Below, in pieces: positions 16,122 to 22,949 of a stretch of DNA of 22,949 bases. The translations under genes and the position numbers were made by a program. Numbering within the stretch: the first letter of the stretch is position 1; every line of letters starts with the position of its first letter. The notes under the pieces were generated by a model, which was not told the DNA's origin, did not search any database, and was given only the letters and a program-made list of their open reading frames with translations. This DNA comes from a virus, in the IMG/VR virus record IMGVR_UViG_3300034121_000465, positions 1-22,949 of that record, one strand, 5' to 3'.

Positions 16122-16952
16122 TTACGGGTCGAGCGCCGCGAGTAGTGTGTCGGGATACTGCTCCAAAATGCGGCGCGCCCATGCGACAAGATCGGCGGGA
16201 CGTTGGCCGCTCGGTTGGGCAGTAACCCATAGCTCTAAATTCTCTGGCCGGTTGTCTGACCGGATGCCGTTTTTGTGGTGGACGCTTTCCGTAGGCAGGA
16301 GCGTGCGCCCGATTTTTTCAGCCATTACTGCGCGGTGCTCGTAAACCCGGCTCGTCGTGCCGGCTTTCTGCGCGTGCGATTTATCTGTCCAGTAGATATA
16401 GCCATTTTGATCAATAAGCTTGCCGCCAATATTCTGGCGCCGCAACACTAACCCGCCACGCTCAGGTGAGCCGTGTTTCATTAATCTAGCGTAATGGGCC
16501 GCACAGTAACCCCGCGCTATAGCGTAATGCCGACATTCGGCGACATCACAGTGACGCTTATTTTGCTGCTCCCTCCAAGAACGGCGCATTGGGCCGCCCC
16601 CGTTGGGGACGCCGTATTTTTTTTGGCGGTAGTAATGCGCGCAGCAATATCCTCGCGCTAGAATTGGCTTCCCGCAATCATCAACATTGCAAGGAGCAAC
16701 ACCAGTTTTAGCTGTTCGCGGCTCGGCTTTGGTCGGTCTGGAAGCCTCGATACTTCCACCACGGCGGAACCGCCGATAGTGCATATTACAAAGGCCGCGC
16801 CTTATGTCGCCGACCGACCCACACCCTGAAACGGAGCAAGCGCGGCTGTTTTGCGGCGACAACCGGCCAACATATTCAGGTGTCGTTGTGTCTTCGCACA
16901 CAAAGACGCTCAGGCGAGACGCGCTCGCCTGAGTTTCCTGCGCCAGCGACAT
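16122..16952 (-). CDS. HNH endonuclease with three zinc-finger-like repeats
   Basis: A 276-residue protein inserted directly after the capsid gene. Three repeats have the form C-x4-C-x9/10-C-x2-H: C39/C44/C55/H58, C88/C93/C103/H106 and C135/C140/C150/H153, each followed by an aromatic and basic residues (HYRRFRRGG, HYYRQKKYG, HYARLMKHG). They are likely DNA-binding zinc ribbons. The HNH domain follows: RVYEHRAVMAEKIGR at about 203-217, then SVHHKNGIRSDNRPENLELW at about 223-242. Base composition is visibly more AT-rich than neighbouring genes, including a run of eight A's (16624-16617). The ATG at 16952 is uncertain: the first 36 codons overlap a 10-bp perfect hairpin and lack conserved features. 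Likely a freestanding homing-type nuclease acting on DNA near the capsid gene. Confidence 0.8.
   Translation of the reverse strand: MSLAQETQASASRLSVFVCEDTTTPEYVGRLSPQNSRACSVSGCGSVGDIRRGLCNMHYRRFRRGGSIEASRPTKAEPRTAKTGVAPCNVDDCGKPILARGYCCAHYYRQKKYGVPNGGGPMRRSWREQQNKRHCDVAECRHYAIARGYCAAHYARLMKHGSPERGGLVLRRQNIGGKLIDQNGYIYWTDKSHAQKAGTTSRVYEHRAVMAEKIGRTLLPTESVHHKNGIRSDNRPENLELWVTAQPSGQRPADLVAWARRILEQYPDTLLAALDP
16909..16933 (-). terminator. perfect 10-bp stem-loop after capsid gene
   Basis: CTCAGGCGAG (16933-16924) pairs exactly with CTCGCCTGAG (16918-16909) around CGCGT, 30 bases past the capsid stop. A weak T-rich stretch (CGTCTTTGTG) follows, so it could act as a leaky terminator or transcript-stabilising hairpin. 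It lies within the annotated first codons of the HNH gene. Confidence 0.45.
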
Positions 16953-16962
16953 AAAGCCGCTA

Positions 16963-18264
16963 TTAGCTCCCGAACTTCAGGAGCTTAATTGCCTCGAAAT
17001 TAACCACGCCTCCACCCACACGCTTCCTGAACTTGAAGAAAACGTAAGGATAAGACGTGTACGGATCGCGCAGCACCGACAGGCCGATGCGGTCCACGAT
17101 CTGGTAGCCCTCGCGGAAGTCACCGAACGCCATCGACAGGCTCCCGGTGCCGAGCGCCGGCATGTCCTCGGCTTCCACCACCGGGAAGCCCAGCAGCGAG
17201 GAAGGCTGCCCCGCCGTCGCCGCCGGCTGCCAGATGAAGTTGCCCTGCCCGTCCTTGAGCTTGCGGGCTGCGCCCAGCACGGCGCGGTTGGTCATCCAGC
17301 GCGCATTGCCGCGATACGCGGCCTTGAGCGCGTAGATGACGCTGATCAGGTCGTCCACCGGGTTGGTGTCACCGGAGCGCGTGCGGAAAGCGCCGTTGGC
17401 GCCGGTCGCGATGTGTTCCAGTTGGCCCCAGGTCCGGGTCGCATCGGCGGTCGCGGCGGTCGTGTAGTCCGTGAAGCCACGCGGCTTGCTGATGCCGTTG
17501 CCGGACACAAAGGCGGTGTTTTCGCCGCGCGCAATGCGGTCGGCAGACTTCATCGCCAGCCACGCCTCAAGGTCGAGGCGCGCGTCTTCCAACACCTTCT
17601 GCGTGGCGCTCACGACGGACACAGCCTCGTGGACCGGGATGGACCACTTGCCAAGCTGCGCCGAGGTGTTCTCGCTGCGCGTGCCGGTCTCGCCCACCCA
17701 GGCAAAGCCGTTCTCGCCGAGGTCGGCCAGCCCTTCCACGGTGTCGGTGCCGATGGACATGACCGACGCAACCTGCCGCATGGGCGAGGTCTCGTAGATG
17801 CGCGACACGATGCGGCCGGTCGTGTCCGGCGTCACCAGATAGCCGCCGTCCGGATCGCTGCCGACGCTCATCGCCTTCGCCTCGGCATCGCCGGGGCGCG
17901 TGGTGCGGAGCGGACCCTTCATGCCGTACAGCGCGGCCTTGTAGGCGCGCAGGTCATCGACGTTGACCACGTTGCCGGTCTGCTCGCCGAACGCCTTGGC
18001 GGTCTTGGTCTCGATCTCGTCGGCCGGGCCGCCCGCCAGGTTGAGGCGGTTCGACTTGGCTTCCAGTTCGTCGGCGCGCTTGGTCGCGGCCTTGATGTCG
18101 TCGGCCACCTTGTCGAGCGCCGCGTTGATGCGGTCCAGCTTGTCGTTGGTGACGACATCGCCCTTCATCCGCTTCACCTCGGCGTCGAGGTCATTCACGG
18201 TGGACTTGAAGGCAGCGAAGGTCTCGCCCTGCTTTTCGAGCAGAGCCTTGATCTCGGGTTCCAT
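16963..18264 (-). CDS. HK97-type major capsid protein
   Basis: The ATG at 18264 is chosen over an in-frame TTG at 18270 because AGAGGA sits six bases before the ATG and would touch the TTG. The product is 433 residues. Residues 1 to about 75 are charged coiled coil (the delta, scaffold-like domain: IKALLEKQGETFAAFKSTVND through AATKRADELEAKSNRL). At about 131 the sequence changes to MSVGSDPDGGYLVTPDTTGRI, where this family is normally cleaved, leaving roughly 300 residues. The HK97 fold follows: IVSRIYETSPMRQVASVMSIGTD, SAQLGKWSIPVHEAVSVVSATQKVLEDA, TNRAVLGAARKLKDGQGNFIW, LLGFPVVEAEDMPAL and the final YPYVFFKFRKRVGGGVVNFEAIKLLKF. It builds the head shell; no separate scaffold gene is present. 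The protease gene is directly upstream. Confidence 0.95.
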   Translation of the reverse strand: MEPEIKALLEKQGETFAAFKSTVNDLDAEVKRMKGDVVTNDKLDRINAALDKVADDIKAATKRADELEAKSNRLNLAGGPADEIETKTAKAFGEQTGNVVNVDDLRAYKAALYGMKGPLRTTRPGDAEAKAMSVGSDPDGGYLVTPDTTGRIVSRIYETSPMRQVASVMSIGTDTVEGLADLGENGFAWVGETGTRSENTSAQLGKWSIPVHEAVSVVSATQKVLEDARLDLEAWLAMKSADRIARGENTAFVSGNGISKPRGFTDYTTAATADATRTWGQLEHIATGANGAFRTRSGDTNPVDDLISVIYALKAAYRGNARWMTNRAVLGAARKLKDGQGNFIWQPAATAGQPSSLLGFPVVEAEDMPALGTGSLSMAFGDFREGYQIVDRIGLSVLRDPYTSYPYVFFKFRKRVGGGVVNFEAIKLLKFGS

Positions 18265-18270
18265 AGTCAA

Positions 18271-18276
18271 TCCTCT
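18271..18276 (-). promoter_or_regulatory. ribosome binding site of capsid gene
   Basis: AGAGGA six bases before the ATG at 18264. It decides between this start and the nearer TTG, and it overlaps the protease stop codon by one base. Confidence 0.6.
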
Positions 18277-18932
18277 CAGGACAGGGTTGCGATGTTCCGG
18301 CGAAGCAATTCCGCCAGTTCCGCCGCGCCCGCCTCGTCCCGAGGGGTCGTTTCCGGCTCTCCGTCCTCACGACGGAGCCACGTCTTGAAGACGGACACGG
18401 CGCGCTTGCGCTCGGTCTGGGAAAGCCCTGCGTCACGCAGAGCGTCTTCAATTTCCCGGATTTCACCACCCGTCAGCGACTTCACGGAAGTCACACGCGC
18501 CGCCTCATTCATCGGGAACGGCACAAGGGAGATTTCAAAAAGGTCCAGTTCCTTCAACAGCCGCGCGCGACGGCGCCCATCGTAGGCATCCGACTTGACG
18601 CGGTAGCCAATCGACAGGCCATCCAGCGCACCGGCCTTGAGGTCGATGTGCGCTTCCTTGCCGATGGCCTTCTCGACCAGCAGCCGCCCGCGCACTTTGA
18701 GGCCGTGTTCGTCCTCGACCATCTCATCCCACACGCCAACCCGCTTGGTCGGATCGTGGTCCGCGAGCATCTTAATGCCCTTGGCGCCGCGTTCGCGGAG
18801 CGTCTTCGTGAAGGCGCCAGGCTCCACAATGTCGCCGCCGCCATCGCGGTTGCCGAAAACAGAAGCGTAGCCCTCAAACGCGCCGTCTTCGTTCAGCGCC
18901 TTCAAGTCTAAGGCGAAGTCAAGCCGCTGCAT
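18276..18932 (-). CDS. prohead (HK97-type) protease
   Basis: A 218-residue protein from the ATG at 18932, chosen because GGAGG lies eight bases upstream; starts at 18947 and 18995 lack this. It overlaps the portal stop by 14 bases. The S78/U35-type herpesvirus-like protease fold is shown by FEGYASVFGNRDGGGDIVEPGAF, the catalytic histidine in KMLADHDP (H59), the catalytic serine in ALDGLSIGYR (S107) and the strand LFEISLVPFPMN (about 131-142). It cleaves the capsid N-terminal domain after assembly. The C-terminal 60 or so residues are charged and arginine-rich. Order portal-protease-capsid is that of HK97. Confidence 0.92.
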   Translation of the reverse strand: MQRLDFALDLKALNEDGAFEGYASVFGNRDGGGDIVEPGAFTKTLRERGAKGIKMLADHDPTKRVGVWDEMVEDEHGLKVRGRLLVEKAIGKEAHIDLKAGALDGLSIGYRVKSDAYDGRRRARLLKELDLFEISLVPFPMNEAARVTSVKSLTGGEIREIEDALRDAGLSQTERKRAVSVFKTWLRREDGEPETTPRDEAGAAELAELLRRNIATLS

Positions 18933-20124
18933 CAACTGCGCCTCCATCCGCCGTAGTAGTTTGCGGGGGTTTTGGCAGGTCGTCGCCGCCTGCAATCCAA
19001 TCTAGGCCGTCTTCCTCTCGCGCCTCGTTCGGCGTCATCCATGCCGGCGATCCACCCGAACCGAGCGCCCGCGACAGATACTCCGCGCGATCCTTGGCGG
19101 CGCCGCGCATGAGGCCCTTGAGGTCGAAGCGGATGTCGATGTCGGTCTCGTCGCCAAGCAACGCGCGCTCTGCCGACTGCTCGATCCGCGTCGCCCATGG
19201 CGTGATCGTGTGGACCACATGCGCGATGAACATCTGCTCGGCGCTGGCATAGGTCGAGGTCTTATCGGAGTAGCCCGCCATCATCGGGATTACCCGCAGC
19301 GCGCGGCAGATTTCCTCCACCTGATGCTTGCGCGTCTCAAGGTGCTGCGCGTCAACGCCGCTCATTGTCTGTTGCAGCCACTTCGCCGCGCGATCCATCA
19401 CTAGCGGCTTGCCGCCGTTGTCAGACCCAGAATAGTGCTTCGCGATCCACCGGCTTAGTTGCTCGTGCTGCGGTTCCGTCAACGCGCCATCGACCGACCA
19501 GACGCCGCTAGGCCGCACGCCGTTCTTGTGCAGCCGCGCGTGTGCTTCCTCGGTCGCCAGCGCCAGGCCGATTGCCTCGCGCGCCAGCTTGATAGCCTCC
19601 AAGCCCATCCAGCTATTCCACGACGGGCCGCGAAGGTGCCACACGTCGCCGGTCGTCAGGATCGGCGAGCGCCCGTCATCCCATGTGATCTGGTAGGTAA
19701 GACTCATGTCCGGCTTGCGATCCACCAGAACCTTGCCCGGCTCGATGGGGATCAACTCGCGAACTTCGCCGCGAACCCGGTTCACGTAGACAAAGGCATT
19801 GCCGCACAGCACCAGATGGAACAGCAGCGTTTCGCGGAACTCGAAGCTGGTCTGCCACGGGTTAGGCTGCCGCGCGAGCAGCGACAGCAACGGATGCGAC
19901 AACAACGGCACGCGCCGCCCCGTCCCCGCGTCGATGCGATAGAACTTGATAGGAACCTGCGCCACGCCCTCCGCAATGGCGCGCGCGCAGGCCAGCACCG
20001 TCGCCACTTCAAGCGCGCGGCTGGTGTTGATCTGAACGCCAGTCTTGCTTTCCGGCCACGTCGAGAACTCGGGAAGGCTCTGGATGCCCGCCTTTCGAGA
20101 GAACAGGCGGCTAAACAACCCCAT
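18919..20124 (-). CDS. phage portal protein (HK97 family)
   Basis: The ATG at 20124 is chosen over the one at 20142 because AGGAGG lies six bases before it. The product is 401 residues and begins MGLFSRLFSRKAG. HK97-family portal landmarks follow: ALEVATVLACARAIAEGVAQVPIKFYR, LLARQPNPWQTSFEFRETLLFHLVLCGNAFVYVNR, GDVWHLRGPSWNSWMGLEAIKLAREAIGLALATEEAHARLHKNG, then RKHQVEEICRALRVIPMMAGYSDKTSTYASAEQMFIAHVVHTITPWATRIEQ. The dodecameric portal is the DNA entry and exit channel of the head. The terminase stop TAG forms part of its ribosome binding site, a sign of coupled expression. Confidence 0.95.
   Translation of the reverse strand: MGLFSRLFSRKAGIQSLPEFSTWPESKTGVQINTSRALEVATVLACARAIAEGVAQVPIKFYRIDAGTGRRVPLLSHPLLSLLARQPNPWQTSFEFRETLLFHLVLCGNAFVYVNRVRGEVRELIPIEPGKVLVDRKPDMSLTYQITWDDGRSPILTTGDVWHLRGPSWNSWMGLEAIKLAREAIGLALATEEAHARLHKNGVRPSGVWSVDGALTEPQHEQLSRWIAKHYSGSDNGGKPLVMDRAAKWLQQTMSGVDAQHLETRKHQVEEICRALRVIPMMAGYSDKTSTYASAEQMFIAHVVHTITPWATRIEQSAERALLGDETDIDIRFDLKGLMRGAAKDRAEYLSRALGSGGSPAWMTPNEAREEDGLDWIAGGDDLPKPPQTTTADGGAVDAAA
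18941..18945 (-). promoter_or_regulatory. ribosome binding site of protease gene
   Basis: GGAGG eight bases before the ATG at 18932, within the portal coding region. It fixes the protease start 63 bases inside the longest possible reading frame. Confidence 0.6.
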
Positions 20125-20130
20125 TCGCCG

Positions 20131-20136
20131 CCTCCT
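20131..20136 (-). promoter_or_regulatory. ribosome binding site of portal gene
   Basis: AGGAGG six bases before the ATG at 20124, overlapping the terminase stop codon by two bases. It supports the start at 20124 over 20142. Confidence 0.65.
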
Positions 20137-21796
20137 ACGCATCAACTTCCCAGAAGGAACGGCCGGAAGCAGCCGGTTGCAAACTCATCAGATGCACCGC
20201 GTTGAACAGCGCCATCAGCGGATCAATCTTCGCCGTGCCGCTGGCCTGCTTTGTAATCAGGATTGAATTGCCTCGCGGCTCGACCTTGGCGTTGCCGACC
20301 GACCACGCCATCAACGCCTGCCCAGCATGCACGAACGCGCCCTCGGCTAGCTTGCGCTCTGCCGTCTTGATCGCGCCGCCCAACCGCCAGCCCTGCGACA
20401 CCGCCGCAACCTGCTCGCCTTCGATCCCTGCTTCCGTCAGCGCATCAAGGATCGCGCCGATACCCGCCGGGTCCAAGCCGATGCCGTGCTTTTCAGGCAG
20501 CAAGCCCGCGTCGCGCACAGCGCAAACAATCTCGACCACCTCAGCGATATCGTCGCCCATGCGATCAACCAGCCGCAGGTCGCCGGCAACCGCGAAGTCG
20601 CGCAGTTTCGGCGCCTCGCTCTGCCGACGCTTCAACACCACCGGGTGCGCCCAGGCCCGCCCCCAATGGAGCCACGCCCGCGTCTCGCGGCAACGGCCCA
20701 GCACCGCCAAGCCTAGCAAGTCGTCCAGCCCGCCGCCGTCGATGCCGACAACGGCCACCTCGGCGCGCGCTAGCAGCGCGTCCAGGGTCAACGTCTTGTC
20801 GCCGGCATCCTGCCAGTAGTCGGCGCCGGCCCATCGGTCGGACAGAAGGGCAAGGCCGATTTCAACGTTGAGGTGCTGCGAAGCCCAGCGCCGCAGTTCG
20901 CCGTCGCCGGCCTCCTTCGCCGCGTGGTAGTCGCTGACAAGCCTATCCACAGTGATAGAAAGGCCGTTGTTCGGCGTGACCAGCGGCCAGTTTGCCGCGT
21001 CCTGCCAATCCATCCCTTCCGGGAACTCGTACAGCACAGGCAGAAGCGGCGCAGATATGCGCCCGTCCCTGACTGCTCGCGCCTTCATCAACTCTGAGCG
21101 GAACACGCCGGCAGGCGGGCGCTCTGATTGCGTGGTGATCGTGACCAAAAAGGCTTCCGGCTGCGAGATAAGCCCGCCGCGCAACTGCCCGATAACCCTG
21201 TCCGCATCAGGCGAGTTCGCCACAACGTGGATTTCGTCAAGCAGTACGCCTGCCGGCTTAGACCCCGTGACCACCTTTGGGTCAAACGACTTGACCTTCA
21301 GAAAGGCGCCAGTCGGACGATAAGTGATCTTCTTCAAGTGCGGCTGCGGATAGAACTTCGCGGCCAGCACTTCATCCGCCTCTACCATACCCAAGGCTTG
21401 GCGGTAGGCGAGGTCAGCAACCTCCTGCGTCGGTGCGACCAGCAGAAATTCCGCGCGAGGCCGCTTGTTCATCAGCACTGCGGTAATCATGAGCGCCGCA
21501 GAATAGGTCGTCTTGGACGACTTCTTCGGCGCGAGGATGAAGGCTTCCTGAATATGCCTGATGTTCGACACAGGGTTATGAGAGCCGAACAGCGCGGCAA
21601 CGATATCGCGGAACCAATCGCCACCGGCGGTCGCCAGTTCCGGCTGCCCCACAACGTCTGGCAGCCGTAGCTTGTTGAAAACCCCAACCGCGCGCGCGGC
21701 CTCAGCCTTGTTCAGCGGAAGTGACGGAACAAGCGAGCGTCCCGACCTAATCCTATCCGCCCAGTCGCGGCAGCTTGTATCCCAATTCTCCGCCAT
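20135..21796 (-). CDS. terminase large subunit
   Basis: A 553-residue protein with GGAG five bases before its ATG. The N-terminal ATPase domain has a deviant Walker A, ILAPKKSSKTTYS (about 87-99), a hydrophobic strand FLLVAPTQEVADLAY and Walker B VLLDE (184-188), followed by the coupling motif TITTQSE (219-225). The C-terminal nuclease domain has VVGIDGGGLDD (D353 as first metal ligand) and GIGLDPAGIG further on. Length is normal for the Terminase_1/HK97 family. It pumps DNA through the portal using ATP and cuts the concatemer. The HNH gene before it ends 17 bases upstream. Confidence 0.93.
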   Translation of the reverse strand: MAENWDTSCRDWADRIRSGRSLVPSLPLNKAEAARAVGVFNKLRLPDVVGQPELATAGGDWFRDIVAALFGSHNPVSNIRHIQEAFILAPKKSSKTTYSAALMITAVLMNKRPRAEFLLVAPTQEVADLAYRQALGMVEADEVLAAKFYPQPHLKKITYRPTGAFLKVKSFDPKVVTGSKPAGVLLDEIHVVANSPDADRVIGQLRGGLISQPEAFLVTITTQSERPPAGVFRSELMKARAVRDGRISAPLLPVLYEFPEGMDWQDAANWPLVTPNNGLSITVDRLVSDYHAAKEAGDGELRRWASQHLNVEIGLALLSDRWAGADYWQDAGDKTLTLDALLARAEVAVVGIDGGGLDDLLGLAVLGRCRETRAWLHWGRAWAHPVVLKRRQSEAPKLRDFAVAGDLRLVDRMGDDIAEVVEIVCAVRDAGLLPEKHGIGLDPAGIGAILDALTEAGIEGEQVAAVSQGWRLGGAIKTAERKLAEGAFVHAGQALMAWSVGNAKVEPRGNSILITKQASGTAKIDPLMALFNAVHLMSLQPAASGRSFWEVDA

Positions 21797-21813
21797 GGGG
21801 TCTCCACGACGGA

Positions 21814-22482
21814 TCAGAGCAGCGTTAGCCGCTTCCCGCCCTTGGATTGGTTGTCCTTAGCCCACATCGGCCGCAGGTTTGGAAGCCCCCAGCACACCTT
21901 AAAGTCGGCATCCTCGGCAGTCTCAATGCGAAACGCCGAGACGGGAACGATGTGGTCGATGTGTATCTCGCCACGGAATACTGCGGCCCATGTCATCCCG
22001 CGCGTAAATTGGCGCTCGATGTGCGTTTTAAGGGATGCTGCGCTATAACCAAGCAGCGATTCAGTTGTGCGCCCCGCCTTCCCCGTTAGCATCATCCTCA
22101 GCCGGCTACTGACGCGGCACTTAAGACGGAACGCCGCATCGGCGGCGCGCCTGTCGCGCATCCTCCTAGCTTCAGACGCCCTTGCGTGGTCGATATTTTT
22201 TGCGCGCCACTTCGCGACATACTGCGTCGATGGGTTATCCGCCCGGTAGCCATCGTTATAGGACTTCACGTAGTCCTTATTGGCGTCACGCCAAGCTTTC
22301 TGGCGGGCCTTCTGGTCCGGCCGCCCCCTACGCTCTGCGTCATCAGCTCTTTTGCACTGACGGCAGAACGGATGAAGCCCAAACCTACCAAGCTTATGAG
22401 GAGAAAAAGCATCCAAGGTCGCAGCCTTGGCCACGCCGCACTTGGTGCAGACCTTCGTCTGCCCTATCATCTCGTCAGCCAT
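21814..22482 (-). CDS. HNH endonuclease between terminase genes
   Basis: A 222-residue protein. The N-terminal zinc ribbon has C12-x2-C15 and C40-x2-C43. A long basic, helical middle follows (about 44-130). Then come LLGYSAASLKTHIERQFTRGMTW and the HNH core EIHIDHIVPVSAF (H174, D176, H177) with CWGLPNLRPMWAKDNQSKGG (N202, N211). In HK97 a small HNH protein next to the terminase helps cos cleavage, so a packaging role is possible. The extra zinc ribbon, its place inserted between small and large terminase genes, and the hairpin-promoter leader before it also fit a freestanding homing endonuclease. The ribosome binding site is weak (GGATGAGAG nearby). Confidence 0.85.
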   Translation of the reverse strand: MADEMIGQTKVCTKCGVAKAATLDAFSPHKLGRFGLHPFCRQCKRADDAERRGRPDQKARQKAWRDANKDYVKSYNDGYRADNPSTQYVAKWRAKNIDHARASEARRMRDRRAADAAFRLKCRVSSRLRMMLTGKAGRTTESLLGYSAASLKTHIERQFTRGMTWAAVFRGEIHIDHIVPVSAFRIETAEDADFKVCWGLPNLRPMWAKDNQSKGGKRLTLL

Positions 22483-22511
22483 TCCGCGCTCTCATCCAGC
22501 GTTGGTGGTCA

Positions 22512-22547
22512 GGGCCGGTTGAGGTGTTGGAAGCACCTCGCCGGCCC
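22512..22547 (-). other. long stem-loop in HNH gene leader
   Basis: GGGCCGG (22547-22541) pairs with CCGGCCC (22518-22512), and GAGGTG (22539-22534) pairs with CACCTC (22526-22521), with a 1/2-base internal bulge and a 7-base loop. That makes 13 perfect pairs in the 91-base gap between the small terminase gene and the HNH gene. It has no T-run in the minus-strand direction. In the opposite direction it is followed by GAATTTATTCT. Confidence 0.75.
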
Positions 22548-22553
22548 GAATTT

Positions 22554-22562
22554 ATTCTAGCA
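22554..22562 (-). promoter_or_regulatory. possible extended -10 promoter for HNH gene
   Basis: TGCTAGAAT matches the extended -10 form TGnTATAAT with one mismatch. The expected start point, about seven bases on, is the first base of the 13-bp stem at 22547, so the transcript would begin with that hairpin. The -35 region is poor (CTGCAA at 17 bases). This is a single-site match only. Confidence 0.35.
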
Positions 22563-22573
22563 CCGATCCGGCG

Positions 22574-22897
22574 CTATTGCAGTAGAGTTTCCCAACTTGT
22601 GCCGCGCTCCGCTGTCTCTGCGGCGCGATCGCGCTGCTGCTTCTTCCCGCCCTCGGCCGCCTCTGCTTTGGCATGGACGTAGGGCGCGGCGGCCTGCGCC
22701 ATCCGGTCACGCCGCTCAGTCTCCGCGCCTTCGTCATTCAATACGCCGAGCATGTATTCCAGCGGCGTCAAACGGCACACCTTGGCAGCGGCGCGGATAT
22801 CGCGCGCTGCCTCGACGGTCGGTTTAGGCTCCTTTTTTGGCCGCCCCGCGCCGAGCCGTGCGCCACCAGTACCCGGCCGCGCGCCCCCTCTCGGCAT
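22574..22897 (-). CDS. probable terminase small subunit
   Basis: A 107-residue protein from the ATG at 22897, which has AGGAGG eight bases upstream; the ATG pair at 22924-22919 lacks such a site. It opens MPRGGARPGTGGARLGAGRPKKEP, the glycine/arginine/proline-rich AT-hook-like start of many small terminase subunits. TPLEYMLGVLNDEGAETERRDRMAQAAAPYVHAK follows. The same order is familiar from phage proteins encoded immediately before large terminases. The small subunit recognises the packaging site and loads the large subunit. Family-level call is by eye; some databases label such proteins only as hypothetical. Confidence 0.7.
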   Translation of the reverse strand: MPRGGARPGTGGARLGAGRPKKEPKPTVEAARDIRAAAKVCRLTPLEYMLGVLNDEGAETERRDRMAQAAAPYVHAKAEAAEGGKKQQRDRAAETAERGTSWETLLQ

Positions 22898-22905
22898 TGG
22901 TGAAA

Positions 22906-22911
22906 CCTCCT
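22906..22911 (-). promoter_or_regulatory. ribosome binding site of small terminase gene
   Basis: AGGAGG eight bases before the ATG at 22897. It supports this start over the in-frame ATGs at 22924 and 22921. Confidence 0.6.
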
Positions 22912-22949
22912 CGAAAATCATCAAACAGGGCAGAAAACCCCTGCGTGCG

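Noticed and set aside
17413-18585. 390-codon plus-strand ORF opposite capsid and protease genes
   Set aside because: Antisense to two certain genes; no recognisable domain; spans their junction.
22898-22949. Possible end of an upstream gene at the right edge
   Set aside because: About 50 bases; two frames are open or stop once, with no homologous-looking residues, so nothing can be supported.
1-22949. CRISPR arrays, tRNAs, rRNA, integrase, transposase or attachment sites
   Set aside because: No spaced direct repeats, cloverleaf-like segments, recombinase motifs or terminal repeats were found on either strand.

Overview
The window is the structural (morphogenesis) half of a tailed, HK97-like phage or prophage, almost certainly with siphovirus morphology. 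It is GC-rich throughout, which with the protein types suggests a GC-rich proteobacterial host, probably an alphaproteobacterium; that host call is inference. No host gene, integrase, repressor, attachment site, tRNA or CRISPR array is visible, so the sequence does not show whether this is an integrated prophage or a free phage. All convincing genes lie on the minus strand, so the map reads from right to left. They are packed tightly, with repeated ATGA, TGATG and TAATG stop/start overlaps.

Reading direction of transcription: probable small terminase subunit (22574-22897); zinc-finger HNH endonuclease (21814-22482); large terminase (20135-21796); portal (18919-20124); prohead protease (18276-18932); HK97-type major capsid protein (16963-18264); a second, unrelated HNH endonuclease with three zinc-finger-like repeats (16122-16952); an intrinsic terminator; a conserved protein of unknown function (15621-16049); then head-tail connector, head closure, HK97 gp10-type neck protein and tail terminator (13599-15580); tail tube (12592-13557); tail assembly chaperone G and its predicted -1 frameshift product GT (11823-12577); tape measure (8262-11789); four tail-tip or appendage proteins (3384-8253); and a beta-helical tailspike (849-3368). 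After these come a 16-codon remnant, a small holin/XhlA-like membrane protein, and the first 188 codons of a helix-turn-helix plus metallophosphoesterase protein that runs off the left edge.

Terminase and portal package DNA into a shell built from the capsid protein, whose N-terminal coiled coil acts as internal scaffold and is removed by the protease. The neck proteins close the head and join it to the tube, whose length is set by the tape measure with the G/GT chaperones. The distal genes carry several sugar-binding-type folds and likely form the adsorption apparatus. No endolysin is seen; it may lie beyond the left edge.

The most notable non-standard signals are: a textbook -1 frameshift cassette in the G gene (GGGAAAC in the correct phase, a 6-nt spacer, and a nested stem); two HNH genes associated with strong stem-loops and terminators, as expected of mobile intron-less homing-type cassettes; and an 18/23-identical N-terminal peptide shared by two neighbouring but otherwise unlike tail proteins. 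I found no wholly new multi-gene defence or regulatory system. No gene-free stretch longer than 300 bases exists.
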